Source: Bacteroidota bacterium
Lineage (GTDB): Bacteria > Bacteroidota > Bacteroidia > Bacteroidales > ML635J-15
Assembly (NCBI GenBank): GCA_029558535.1
Contig: JAKQEK010000131.1
Location: 19,808-83,807 of the forward strand
Direction: 5' to 3'
Length of the DNA: 64,000 bases
A program made the translations under genes and the position numbers. Each line of letters opens with the position of its first letter. The stretch's first letter is position 1. Below are positions 45,267 through 54,217 of this stretch, in pieces. Under the pieces are notes generated by a model that had not been told where the DNA came from, ran no database searches, and worked only from the letters and a program-made list of their open reading frames with translations.

Positions 45267-45766
45267 AGTTTTTCAGATATTTCTTTGCAAATATTAAAAA
45301 TATTCTCATTTGCATGTATTAAAATCCCTTTAATACCTAATTTTTCGGCAGCTTGCACATCTCTTTCGCTATCTCCAATCATAAATGATTTTGAAGAATC
45401 AATATTATAAATTGCAATAGCCTTTTCAAATAACAAAGACCCTGGTTTACGACACAGACAATTACTAATACTATCGTGATGGGGACAAAAAAAGAAATCA
45501 TCTATCACTGCATCAGTTTCTTTCAATAAATCACAAAACTTTTCGTGTATATCCAGTACATCAGAAATCGCATATAATGATTTTGCTATACCTCCCTGAT
45601 TAGAAATTACTATAACTAAAAAACCGCTATCATTAAGAACTTTAACAGATTCTGCAATACCTTCGTTTAAAATAAAATCATCCGGCTTACAAGTATATCG
45701 TCCTCTTTCAAGATTAATTACTCCATCCCTATCAAGAAAAACTGCTTTATTTTTTATACCTACCAT
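45263..45766 (-). CDS. HAD phosphatase, GmhB-like
   Basis: 167 aa. HAD motif I 'VFLDRDGVIN' (D12, D14), motif II 'VIVISNQGGIAK', the zinc site 'CPHH' and 'CLCRKPG' (C94, H96, C103, C105) and motif IV 'SFMIGDSERDVQAAEKLG'. This matches D-glycero-D-manno-heptose-1,7-bisphosphate 7-phosphatase and the related histidinol-phosphatases. Overlaps both neighbours by 4-7 bases, so one operon. Confidence 0.85.
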   Translation of the reverse strand: MVGIKNKAVFLDRDGVINLERGRYTCKPDDFILNEGIAESVKVLNDSGFLVIVISNQGGIAKSLYAISDVLDIHEKFCDLLKETDAVIDDFFFCPHHDSISNCLCRKPGSLLFEKAIAIYNIDSSKSFMIGDSERDVQAAEKLGIKGILIHANENIFNICKEISEKL

Positions 45767-46377
45767 AGATTTATAAGCCTTTGAATAAAAAACTGAAATA
45801 ATTGAGGTTTAAACAACAAAGGAAAAACGAAGCCAAAGACAGCACCCCAGAAATGTGCATCATGACCTATATTATCAGTCGCTCTTTTTGCCATACGATA
45901 TGAATAAACCAAATAAATAACTCCAAAAACAATTCCGGGAATTGGAATTATACCGAAGAAATAAATCATATTCCATGGATCAAAAAATAAACTGGCAAAT
46001 ACAATTGCCGAAGTAGCTCCCGATGCACCAACTGCAGAATAAGAGTAATCGTCTTTATGTTTAACAACGCTAAATAGTGAAGACACTACTATAGCTGACA
46101 AATAAAGTAATATGAATAATAGAATTCCTTTGGTTCCCCAAACTTGCACAAAATAAAACAATAAGACTCTTCCAAAAGACCAAAAAACAAGCATATTAAC
46201 AATTAGATGAGTCCATCCCGAATGTAAAAAGCCATGTGTAATCAGTCTGTAATATTCTTTATTTCTTATCATTGCATAGGGCGACAGCAACAACTTCCGA
46301 AAAAGAGATTCGTTTTGCCAAGAAAGATATGAAACAACTGCAGTAACACCAATAATGATATAAATGAGATTCTCCAT
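45760..46377 (-). CDS. Rhomboid intramembrane serine protease
   Basis: 205 aa with six TM segments. Catalytic Ser in 'SAVGASGATSAI' (S119), catalytic His in 'DAHFWGAVFGF' (H175), the oxyanion/support Asn and His in 'HGFLHSGWTHLIVNML' (N61). All landmarks are present, so it is probably active. Start abuts the holA stop (1-base overlap). Confidence 0.9.
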   Translation of the reverse strand: MENLIYIIIGVTAVVSYLSWQNESLFRKLLLSPYAMIRNKEYYRLITHGFLHSGWTHLIVNMLVFWSFGRVLLFYFVQVWGTKGILLFILLYLSAIVVSSLFSVVKHKDDYSYSAVGASGATSAIVFASLFFDPWNMIYFFGIIPIPGIVFGVIYLVYSYRMAKRATDNIGHDAHFWGAVFGFVFPLLFKPQLFQFFIQRLINLW

Positions 46378-47378
46378 TAATGCAATATTTTATAGATAAG
46401 TTCTTTTGCAAGGTCAGCATCACCAATATCGTTTGCATCAACACCCTTAAGTTTCATATCTGTTTCACGAAGATAACTAACTATGTTTACAAGTTTTCCC
46501 AAAGGGTAATTAGATGCAGCTTTAAGATATTCGTCAGCAAAATAAGGTTTTACTCCCAATGCTGTAGCAACGGAATCGCGGCTTTTTCTTTCAAGAGTAT
46601 GAACTTTAATTAGCTTGGAAAAATAATCAAATAATCTCGCAACTGTTGCAATAAGTGGATTTCCCTTAGTATCCTTACCAAAATAATCCATTATTTTATA
46701 TACCTTAAGTTTATCTTTCTCTCCTAAAGCCTTTTGCAATTCAAAAATATTAAAGTCTCTATTTATTCCAATGTTTCTTGCAATATCATCCTTTAAAATT
46801 TGAGACCCAGCAGCTTGCGTAATAGCCAACTTACCAATTTCATTTGCTAATCTGCTAAGGTCTGAGCCAATACTTTCATATAATAATCTTAAAGCCTCAG
46901 GATGTATGGTAAGGTTTTCTTTTTTCAAGCTGTTCGTTATCCAAGGATATATTTCTTTTTCGTACAATTTTTTGGATTCGAAAACAACACCGTTTTTCAA
47001 TATCAAATTATTGACTTTTAATCTTTTATCAAGCGTTTTGGTTTGTTTAAATCCAAAAACCAACATAGTAGATTTTACTGGATTTTCAACATAAGTTTCA
47101 AAAACTTTAAAATCCTTCAAATCTTGAGCTTCTTTAACAATCACAACTTGCAAGTTCGCCATCATTGGATAACGGCGAGCCATTTCGATAATATCCACAG
47201 CATTAGTATCCTTGCCGTAAACAATAGTCTGATTAAATGCCTTTTCGGATTCTGAAAGAACATTTTTCTGAATATAGTTTATTAACTCATCAATAAAATA
47301 AGACTCATCTCCATAAAATAAATAAAGAGGTTTAAAAATTTTATTTTTAAGGCTTTCCAGAATATTTTCAAATTCCAT
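46377..47378 (-). CDS. holA: DNA polymerase III subunit delta
   Basis: 333 aa. N-terminal 'KPLYLFYGDESYFIDELINY' is the degenerate Walker A of HolA, then 'VVIVKEAQDLKDFKVFETYV', 'LGEKDKLKVYKIMDYFGKD' and 'TVARLFDYFSKLIKVHTLE' of the domain III/clamp-interaction part. It opens the beta clamp within the clamp-loader. First gene of the minus-strand operon with rhomboid, GmhB-like and class IV genes. Confidence 0.9.
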   Translation of the reverse strand: MEFENILESLKNKIFKPLYLFYGDESYFIDELINYIQKNVLSESEKAFNQTIVYGKDTNAVDIIEMARRYPMMANLQVVIVKEAQDLKDFKVFETYVENPVKSTMLVFGFKQTKTLDKRLKVNNLILKNGVVFESKKLYEKEIYPWITNSLKKENLTIHPEALRLLYESIGSDLSRLANEIGKLAITQAAGSQILKDDIARNIGINRDFNIFELQKALGEKDKLKVYKIMDYFGKDTKGNPLIATVARLFDYFSKLIKVHTLERKSRDSVATALGVKPYFADEYLKAASNYPLGKLVNIVSYLRETDMKLKGVDANDIGDADLAKELIYKILH

Positions 47379-47491
47379 ATTAATGATAATATTGAGTTTA
47401 CAAAGTTAAAAAAACACAGCTAATAAACAGATTTAAATGATAAAATAAATTATATATTTGTCGTTCAAAATAAATTTTTAAACTAAATGAT

Positions 47492-48091
47492 ATGCAAAAA
47501 ATAATAATCTCAATCTTAGGTATTATTATAACGGTTAGCTTATGTGCCGGTACCGATATTATCTCCGTTAACCAAGAAAAACAGTTTGAGTACCCTATTA
47601 GAAAAAAAGATAGCGTTAAGTCGGATACAATTTACAATACATCAAGAATGGGTAATGAATTAAAAATGACATTAAATAAAGCTGGCGAAATTGGTGTGTT
47701 AATAAATGAAAATCAGGTTATAACCGTTAAAAATGATGGATTTACAGGATTCGGCACTAATAATCCTCAATACAGAATTGATGTTTGTGGCAGTATCAGA
47801 GCTAGTGAAGAACTAATCGTTGAAGCAAATGAATGGTGTGATTTTGTTTTTGACGAGAGCTATACTCCCGAACCGTACAGAGAAAGAATGAAAGCCATTA
47901 AATCTCAAAAACATCTCCCATATATTAAATCTGAAGAAGAAATTTTAAATTCCGGAATATCTGTATCTGAAACAATCAGCGGATTGTTACGAAATATTGA
48001 AGAAATGTATTTATATATTGAGAAACTAGAAGAGAGAGTCAGTTTACTTGAAGAAGAAAATAAAAAATTAAGTTCTGTTTCAAATGATTAA
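47492..48091 (+). CDS. Secreted protein with tail-fibre/S74-like module and C-terminal coiled coil
   Basis: 199 aa with a signal peptide (1-19). The middle has the recurrent Bacteroidota pattern 'GFGTNNPQYRIDVCGSIRAS', then 'EWCDFVFDESYTPEP', 'KAIKSQKHLPYIKSEEEI', as seen next to S74 intramolecular-chaperone-like tails. The C-terminal 40 residues ('YLYIEKLEERVSLLEEENKK') are a coiled coil likely to trimerise it. A TATATTTG box at 47453-47460 is a plausible -7. It overlaps the next gene by 8 bases, so the two are probably partners. Confidence 0.65.
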   Translation: MQKIIISILGIIITVSLCAGTDIISVNQEKQFEYPIRKKDSVKSDTIYNTSRMGNELKMTLNKAGEIGVLINENQVITVKNDGFTGFGTNNPQYRIDVCGSIRASEELIVEANEWCDFVFDESYTPEPYRERMKAIKSQKHLPYIKSEEEILNSGISVSETISGLLRNIEEMYLYIEKLEERVSLLEEENKKLSSVSND

Positions 48092-49715
48092 GATTCGTCT
48101 CACAAATATTGTTTTTTTTCTTTTGATTTCGGGTACTGTACTATCTCAGCAGTATGACACACTAAAAATAAAAGAAGATTATGATTTTTATTCAGAGTAT
48201 ATAGTTTTTAACAATTATAAACTATGCACTATACATCCAGATAAAGACTGGAATACATTTGGAGACGGAGTATCTAAAATTTTAGATGGGTATATTGATT
48301 TATTTCTGACAACACAAGATAAAGCATATTTATATAAATTCGTGCATCAATCACTTTGCATGATTGAAAACAGAAACGATATAAATCCTGAATCATCGAC
48401 AAAAACTCCAAAATGGACAGAAACAACAAGTTCAACTTATGTTGACGGTTATATAATAGGAACGTTTTCGCGTTTTGTACACTTAGTAAAAATACTTCAA
48501 CCCGAACTAATTGAATTAGAACTTTATCAGTTTGATGAAATAAATCCTGATTTTTATGAACCCAATACTTGTAATTGTAATTATACAAAACAAAAATTCT
48601 ACACATTGGGAGAATATGCACAATGGCTTGAGGACAGGAACAGGGAAACTCTTGACTATTTCGTTTACAGAGGTTTTTGGAATGACAAAAAAGGTGTATT
48701 GCAAACCAGCGGAGAACTTATTATAAATATGCAGACAGGTTTTGCAAGATGCCTTTTGTACACAGGGTTAACCACGAATAACAACGATTATCTAAGAATG
48801 GCTGATACTATTGCCTCACTATACAAATCACAGGTAAAATTCCATGACAGGTGTACAAAACAAAGATATGATTCTCAGGTATTGCGTTATAATAGTGAGA
48901 AAAATTCATATTGGTGGTATCATTCAGGATGGAGTGTATCATATAGAGAATGCGGAAGGTCGTTATTCATTAAAGTTCCTAATTATAAAGCATTTACGGA
49001 ATATATCGAAGATATAAATCATGGTACAATTGTAATGATGTATCCTTACGAATACTTTAAATTCGGTAAGGGCAATTATTTTGATGAAACTGATATGATA
49101 CGCTTTAAAAATACATTTAAAAATAACATATACGATAGCGGAAAATATAACATAGGTGTTGATGGAAGTACCGGAAAGACCTATACTGAAGCGAAATATA
49201 CTCCTGAACAAATAGTTACAATACGTGAAACTTGTGCCATAGGCTTCTCTAACTGGGCAGACTTTGATTTTGACACATCTTTCAATTCTCCTACAGTTTA
49301 TGATATAATTATGAATGATTATTTGAAACTCTTGGCATCGCAAAAAGAAGTACCAAAATTCTATGCCGGACAAAAATGCATGGGACATGCACAGCTAGTT
49401 GCTCAGCAATGGAAACGCGAGAAAACAAATCTATATATTTACAATAGGGATATGGTTTATAATCAGGACTTTTTTGCTAAAGGACAAATAGTAATTGAGC
49501 CTAAATACAATAGACCATTAATAAATAGGACTAAACAACCTAACGCATTACCGAAAAAATTCATTGACGGTGGAGATTATGCAAGATTTGTCATTGAGCC
49601 TGATGTAAAAGTTAATTTTGTTGCAGGAGAATCTGTCCGGATTAAACAAGGGTTTTACCTAAAAAAAGGAGCAGAACTTAAGATTAGTTTGACTGAAAAA
49701 GAAAATCAGGAATAA
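48084..49715 (+). CDS. Secreted protein of unknown function, likely alpha/alpha-toroid
   Basis: 543 aa with a signal peptide (about 1-21, '..FFLLISGTVLSQ'). Helical repeats with aromatic/glycine turns, e.g. 'DGYIDLFLTTQDKAYLYKFV', 'GELIINMQTGFARCLLYTGL', 'YLRMADTIASLYKSQ', 'NYWWYHSGW' type segments and 'GQKCMGHAQLVAQQW', recall (alpha/alpha)6 glycan-active enzymes or their relatives. The last 40 residues ('VNFVAGESVRIKQGFYLKKG') resemble a short beta-rich extension common on secreted Bacteroidota proteins. I do not recognise a family. Translationally coupled to the coiled-coil protein upstream. Confidence 0.6.
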   Translation: MIKIRLTNIVFFLLISGTVLSQQYDTLKIKEDYDFYSEYIVFNNYKLCTIHPDKDWNTFGDGVSKILDGYIDLFLTTQDKAYLYKFVHQSLCMIENRNDINPESSTKTPKWTETTSSTYVDGYIIGTFSRFVHLVKILQPELIELELYQFDEINPDFYEPNTCNCNYTKQKFYTLGEYAQWLEDRNRETLDYFVYRGFWNDKKGVLQTSGELIINMQTGFARCLLYTGLTTNNNDYLRMADTIASLYKSQVKFHDRCTKQRYDSQVLRYNSEKNSYWWYHSGWSVSYRECGRSLFIKVPNYKAFTEYIEDINHGTIVMMYPYEYFKFGKGNYFDETDMIRFKNTFKNNIYDSGKYNIGVDGSTGKTYTEAKYTPEQIVTIRETCAIGFSNWADFDFDTSFNSPTVYDIIMNDYLKLLASQKEVPKFYAGQKCMGHAQLVAQQWKREKTNLYIYNRDMVYNQDFFAKGQIVIEPKYNRPLINRTKQPNALPKKFIDGGDYARFVIEPDVKVNFVAGESVRIKQGFYLKKGAELKISLTEKENQE

Positions 49716-49723
49716 TTATTTTT

Positions 49724-50146
49724 TTATTGAGCAGCTAAAATTGCTTCAGATAAAACTGATTTTTGTTGTAAACCAACAGCTTTCCAAAGCATCTTTCCAT
49801 CCTTGAAAATCATTAAAGTCGGAATACTTTGAATCTGATATCTTTCTGTAATTTCGGTTTCAATATCAACATTTACTTTAATAACAACAAGCTTATCGCC
49901 CATTTCCGATTTTATTTCGTCAATAATCGGAGACTGTGATTTACATGGCTGACACCAGTCGGCATAAAAATCAACTAAAACAGGTATTTGTCCATTTATC
50001 TGCTCATCGAATGAGGTCGTTTTATTTTCACCTAATGATGTCTGACCTTCTTGTTGATTATTATTTTGTCCTTTTTCAGGGTTATTACAACTAAAAGCAA
50101 TTACAACTACCAAAGCTAGTGTTAAAATCCAAGTATTTTTTTTCAT
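49724..50146 (-). CDS. Thioredoxin-fold lipoprotein
   Basis: 140 aa from ATG 50146 (the ATG at 50158 adds MNYK and overlaps the upstream gene). Lipoprotein signal 'MKKNTWILTLALVVVIAFS' then Cys; an Asn/Gln-rich linker; a thioredoxin domain with active site WCQPC ('VDFYADWCQPCKSQSP') and cis-Pro 'SIPTLMIF'. A membrane-tethered periplasmic thiol reductase. Follows the small membrane protein with an overlap or near-overlap. Confidence 0.9.
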   Translation of the reverse strand: MKKNTWILTLALVVVIAFSCNNPEKGQNNNQQEGQTSLGENKTTSFDEQINGQIPVLVDFYADWCQPCKSQSPIIDEIKSEMGDKLVVIKVNVDIETEITERYQIQSIPTLMIFKDGKMLWKAVGLQQKSVLSEAILAAQ

Positions 50147-50147
50147 T

Positions 50148-50393
50148 TTATAATTCATTTTTATTATTACTATCTATTTCACTTTCACTATTCTTTTTAA
50201 TTTTATCTGTAATAAATAATCCACTCACCAAATAGCCAATCACAAGACCATACAATGATGTAATGTACCATTTAGACTGTAAAGGACAAGCCCCTGATGC
50301 ACAGCCAACATATTTCCAATATAGAAATCCACCCAATCCCCCTAAAATGGTCAAGGAAATTCTGAAAATCAACTTTTTTCTAAATGTATTCAT
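50148..50393 (-). CDS. DUF6132-like small membrane protein
   Basis: 81 aa from ATG 50393 ('MNTFRKKLIFRI'); an upstream ATG at 50414 adds 7 residues. Two TM helices, separated by 'YVGCASGACPLQSKWY', the Cys-containing signature of these small proteins. Acidic, Asn-rich C-terminus. It overlaps or touches the thioredoxin lipoprotein gene, suggesting the two Cys are its redox substrate (inference). Confidence 0.75.
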   Translation of the reverse strand: MNTFRKKLIFRISLTILGGLGGFLYWKYVGCASGACPLQSKWYITSLYGLVIGYLVSGLFITDKIKKNSESEIDSNNKNEL

Positions 50394-50528
50394 ATTTTTT
50401 ATTGCATTAAACAAAATTAATCCAAAATTGTTTTAAAAATTCAAAACTATAAACATTTAATAATTTTACGAGTTTTGTCATAATTTATGAACTAAAAGTC
50501 CATTATTTTTGCCGAACAAAATTTGAAT

Positions 50529-51215
50529 ATGACATATAAAAATGTTTTTATTGATCTTGACCGAACATTGTGGGATTTCGAAACAAATTCGAAAGAAACT
50601 CTAAATGAGATTTTTTTTAATTACGATATAAACAAGTACTGCGAATTTAGTAAGTTCTATAAAACGTATAGAAATATAAATGATGATCTATGGGGTAAAT
50701 ACAGGTCAAATCAAATTACCAAAGAAATTCTTAGTTGGAAACGATTTTACCTTACAAATATTAGCTTTGGATATGATGATGAAAATGTTGCACTTAAAAT
50801 GGGGAAAGATTATATATCAAACAGTCCATATAAAACAAAGCTTTTTCCTAATACACATGAAATACTAAAACATTTGTCGGAGAGGTACAATTTATATTTA
50901 ATAACAAACGGCTTTAAGGAAGTGCAATATTTGAAAATAAAGAACTGCGATATAGAAAAATATTTTAAAAAGATTTTCACATCCGAAGAAGTGGGTTTTA
51001 GTAAACCACATATAAAATATTTTGAGTATGTTTTAGAATCAACCTGCTCAACGCCCAAAGATTCAATTGTAATTGGAGATGATCTTGAAGTAGATGTAAA
51101 AGGAGCCAAACAACTTAACATTGATACAATTTGGTTTAAAAATGGAGATGAAAATCAAGAAGGACAATCAAAATATATTATCAAATCACTCCAGGAAATT
51201 ATTGAAATCCTTTGA
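50529..51215 (+). CDS. YjjG-like HAD pyrimidine 5'-nucleotidase
   Basis: 228 aa from ATG 50529; a TTG at 50523 adds two residues only. HAD motif I 'VFIDLDRTLWDFETNS', cap domain helices, motif II 'LYLITNGFKEVQYLK', motif III Lys 'VGFSKPHIKYFEYVL', motif IV 'VIGDDLEVDVKGAKQLN'. The family removes phosphate from non-canonical pyrimidine nucleotides. Its stop is adjacent to the convergent outer-membrane protein gene. Confidence 0.88.
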   Translation: MTYKNVFIDLDRTLWDFETNSKETLNEIFFNYDINKYCEFSKFYKTYRNINDDLWGKYRSNQITKEILSWKRFYLTNISFGYDDENVALKMGKDYISNSPYKTKLFPNTHEILKHLSERYNLYLITNGFKEVQYLKIKNCDIEKYFKKIFTSEEVGFSKPHIKYFEYVLESTCSTPKDSIVIGDDLEVDVKGAKQLNIDTIWFKNGDENQEGQSKYIIKSLQEIIEIL

Positions 51216-52007
51216 TTAAAATCTAATATTAACAACAAAGTCTATATAATCAGGTACAAAAGTAAACTCACTTTCCAAATCTCTGGTGTAAAACAAATCA
51301 GGGTCAAGTAACTCTTGTTTGATTTTATGATAATAAACCAGTTCCGGTGCATATTGAACTGAAATTACACAATTTGGTGAAATATTTATATCAACACCAA
51401 TGGTAAAGTCCATACCGGCCTTAATAAATCGAGTTTTTCTATAACCTACAGTTTCAGCATTTGCAGGGTAAGTAAGATTTACATACTGAATAGGATATCC
51501 TGTAAATTCTCGTTTATAGTGATAATAGTATTCGCCTGTATAATGATATCCTCCAATTATTGCACCCCCAACATAAAACCTGAAATTACGATTAGGGAAA
51601 GCTGCTTCGAGTCCCAGTCTAGCATCGTATGAATAAATATCATAATAAAATTTTCTAAAAACCATACTGTCAGCAATTACTGGTGCACCTTCAATAACAA
51701 TAGTATCTCTTGTTGTTCTTATAATATCAACATTATCATTATTTCTGTAGAAACTGATATAATTTAAACTAGTCCTTAAATTAGTATGGTCGAAATAATG
51801 TTTATACTGAACAAATATTTTTGTGTTTGGCAAACGACCACCTCCTAAAATTCCAAAAGCAGGATAAACATTTAACCCGATAAGATTTTTATTTAATGTG
51901 TCCACATAAGTTGAATCATTATCAAAGACAACAGATTCGGTTTCATTTTGAGCCTGAATAGCAGCAAAGCAAATCAGAAATACAAATATCGCAAATATCT
52001 TTTTCAT
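51216..52007 (-). CDS. Secreted outer-membrane-protein-like
   Basis: 263 aa from ATG 52007 (an ATG at 52013 precedes by two codons). Signal peptide 'MKKIFAIFVFLICFAAIQAQ', then strand-turn-strand sequence with many Tyr ('YFDHTNLRTSLNYISFYRNN', 'FRFYVGGAIIGGYHYTGEYY', 'FVPDYIDFVVNIRF') ending in an aromatic, as in Bacteroidota beta-barrels. No family name recognised. Confidence 0.65.
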   Translation of the reverse strand: MKKIFAIFVFLICFAAIQAQNETESVVFDNDSTYVDTLNKNLIGLNVYPAFGILGGGRLPNTKIFVQYKHYFDHTNLRTSLNYISFYRNNDNVDIIRTTRDTIVIEGAPVIADSMVFRKFYYDIYSYDARLGLEAAFPNRNFRFYVGGAIIGGYHYTGEYYYHYKREFTGYPIQYVNLTYPANAETVGYRKTRFIKAGMDFTIGVDINISPNCVISVQYAPELVYYHKIKQELLDPDLFYTRDLESEFTFVPDYIDFVVNIRF

Positions 52008-52185
52008 ACTCATATTATTTTAATACAAAGTTAATTATTTTTATAACGAATTAAAGTCAATTTAGTTGTTTTTGAAAATATTATAACTTTTTATAAAACC
52101 CTAAGAAAATTTTCATTTTCAATCAGAATTATAAACAAAATAAAATACTATTTTTGACAGAATATTTTAACATAAAACATTTCCT

Positions 52186-53442
52186 ATGAGCGTAAAGATA
52201 AGATTGATTTTAATGAATTTTCTCCAGTTTTTCATTTGGGGATCGTGGTTGATAACACTTGCAAATTACTGGTTTGGAACAAAAGGTTGGGACAGTTCAG
52301 AATTTGGAGCTGTATTCCTTACTCTTGGGATAGCCTCTATATTTATGCCTACTCTAACCGGAATAATTGCTGATAAGTGGTTAAATGCAGAGAAGTTATA
52401 TGCAATTTTACATATTTTGGGAGGGATTACAGTGTTTTGTTTTCCACTAATACAAACTCCCGGAGGATTTTTTTGGATAATGTTGCTGGCAATGACATTT
52501 TATATGCCAACCATTGCTCTGACAAATACTGTAGGGTATAATGCTCTAAAACAAAAAGGTTATGATGTAATTAAAGATTTTCCGCCAATAAGGGTGTGGG
52601 GAACAATTGGCTTTATATTAGCCATGTGGGTAACAAATCTAACAGGAAATAAAGCATCAGAAAATCAATTTTACTTTTCTGCTGCTGCTTCACTTATTTT
52701 AGGAATATATTCTTTTACATTGCCAAAATGTCCTCCTCAAAACAAATCTTCCAAAGGTGCTTCATTTGCAAAGATGTTAGGCCTTGATGCTTTCAAGTTG
52801 TTCGCAAATTACAAAATGGCTTTGTTTTTTATCTTTTCGATGCTACTCGGAGCTTCTTTGCAATTAACAAATATGTACGGAGATGTTTTCCTTGATGAAT
52901 TTAAACTAATACCACAATATGCAGACTCATTTGTAGTGAAATACTCTACAATAATTATGTCCATTTCACAAATATCAGAAACCCTATTCATCTTAACAAT
53001 TCCTTTCTTTCTAAAACGCTTCGGAATTAAAAAGGTTATGTTACTTAGTATGTTTGCCTGGGTTTTAAGATTTGCATTATTCGGATTTGGCAATCCCGAA
53101 GGCGGATTGTGGATGATAATTCTTTCAATGATTGTTTATGGAATGGCTTTCGATTTCTTCAATATTTCAGGTGCTTTGTTTGTCGAAACTCAATGTGACC
53201 CTTCTCTGCGAGCAAGCGGACAAGGTTTGTTTATGATGATGACGAATGGCTTGGGAACAATAATCGGAGCTTATGGAAGCGGTGTAATAATTGAGAAATT
53301 TTTTATTCTTGAAAATGGTAATAGAGATTGGTCGAATATATGGATTGCTTTTGCAGCCTATGCTATGGTTGTTGCAATTTTATTCGCAATATTGTTTAAG
53401 CATAAACACGAACCAGAGAAAATCGTGAATATTCAGCATTAA
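52186..53442 (+). CDS. Nucleoside:H+ symporter-type MFS permease
   Basis: 418 aa, 12 TM segments. N-terminal signature 'LMNFLQFFIWGSWLITLANYW' then 'GIIADKWLNAEKLYAILHIL', 'RVWGTIGFILAMWVTN' and 'NISGALFVETQCDPSLRASG' fit the NupG/Nuc_H_symport family (PF03825). Nucleoside uptake is expected. A TATTTTTG -7-like box lies at 52149-52156. Followed by a long hairpin at 53461. Confidence 0.85.
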   Translation: MSVKIRLILMNFLQFFIWGSWLITLANYWFGTKGWDSSEFGAVFLTLGIASIFMPTLTGIIADKWLNAEKLYAILHILGGITVFCFPLIQTPGGFFWIMLLAMTFYMPTIALTNTVGYNALKQKGYDVIKDFPPIRVWGTIGFILAMWVTNLTGNKASENQFYFSAAASLILGIYSFTLPKCPPQNKSSKGASFAKMLGLDAFKLFANYKMALFFIFSMLLGASLQLTNMYGDVFLDEFKLIPQYADSFVVKYSTIIMSISQISETLFILTIPFFLKRFGIKKVMLLSMFAWVLRFALFGFGNPEGGLWMIILSMIVYGMAFDFFNISGALFVETQCDPSLRASGQGLFMMMTNGLGTIIGAYGSGVIIEKFFILENGNRDWSNIWIAFAAYAMVVAILFAILFKHKHEPEKIVNIQH

Positions 53443-53460
53443 CATAAATTATTAATAATA

Positions 53461-53508
53461 CTCCAGCGTGAGTATGGTTCTGGACTCTCCATGCCTCTCA
53501 CGCTAGAG
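53461..53508. terminator. 48-nt imperfect hairpin after the nucleoside permease
   Basis: Arms 53461-53472 and 53497-53508 pair over 12 positions with one mismatch (CTCnAGCGTGAG), and an inner ATGG/CCAT pair (53474-53477/53489-53492) extends it. No T-run follows, so it may end transcription weakly or act at the RNA level. Confidence 0.45.
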
Positions 53509-53557
53509 TAAATATTAAATTTCTAAAATGGGAGTTATTCGTCCCTAATAATTCACA

Positions 53558-53680
53558 TTATTTTTTATCTCCATTTTCTTCAGGAGGGTTCTGTTTTTTT
53601 CCTCCTTTTGCTAATAATATAACCGGAATTGCTACAATAAGCACTAAAACAATCCCCATAATTAAACTAGTCTTATCCAT
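53558..53680 (-). CDS. 40-aa single-pass membrane peptide
   Basis: ATG 53680 to TAA 53558: 'MDKTSLIMGIVLVLIVAIPV' then 'ILLAKGGKKQNPPEENGDKK'. One TM helix followed by a basic then Pro/Glu-rich tail. Coding by its good start, stop and sharply amphipathic layout. Similar tiny peptides are common in Bacteroidota but have no assigned role that I know. Confidence 0.65.
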   Translation of the reverse strand: MDKTSLIMGIVLVLIVAIPVILLAKGGKKQNPPEENGDKK

Positions 53681-53750
53681 AAAATAATTTGTTTGATTAT
53701 TAATAATATTAAATTGGCTATAGCCTTACATCACTAATATCTAAACAAAC

Positions 53751-54119
53751 TCAGAAGAAATAATTAAAGGGATAAATCATCAAAAAATCTTTGAAGATCT
53801 CTTTATTATTTAATTTGATGGTATATGATAAAAACGAATAACACGATAAGTACGATCCACTTGATAAAACACTTTTTATCCATTCGGCTTTTACTAATAA
53901 TTTAATGTCATATTTTACATTTTTGTATAAATCAAGATCTGCTAGTTTTGATTCGTATAAATCAAATTTTTCAATTGCATTATTTTCAAAATATGTTTTA
54001 CCAATGTCTGAATATGATATACAATAACCATTTACTTTACTGTATCTATAAATATTACAAGTTACAACTACCAGCAAAGCCGTTAGAATCAATAATAAAT
54101 ATTTCTTTAAGTCAGTCAA
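53751..54119 (-). CDS. Hypothetical membrane-anchored protein (uncertain start)
   Basis: 122 aa. The only usable start is TTG at 54119; the frame is closed by a stop 24 bases upstream and contains no early ATG. One N-terminal TM ('KKYLLLILTALLVVVTC') then a mainly helical, Tyr-rich part ('DIGKTYFENNAIEKFDLYES') and a hydrophobic end. It could be a decayed gene. No family recognised. Confidence 0.4.
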   Translation of the reverse strand: MTDLKKYLLLILTALLVVVTCNIYRYSKVNGYCISYSDIGKTYFENNAIEKFDLYESKLADLDLYKNVKYDIKLLVKAEWIKSVLSSGSYLSCYSFLSYTIKLNNKEIFKDFLMIYPFNYFF

Positions 54120-54217
54120 TTTTTTAATCTTATAAAATATTTACAAATTTCATTAAAGATGCATAAAAGACAAAAATAAATTTGAAGTTTGTTAAATCTA
54201 TCTATTACCACATCTCA

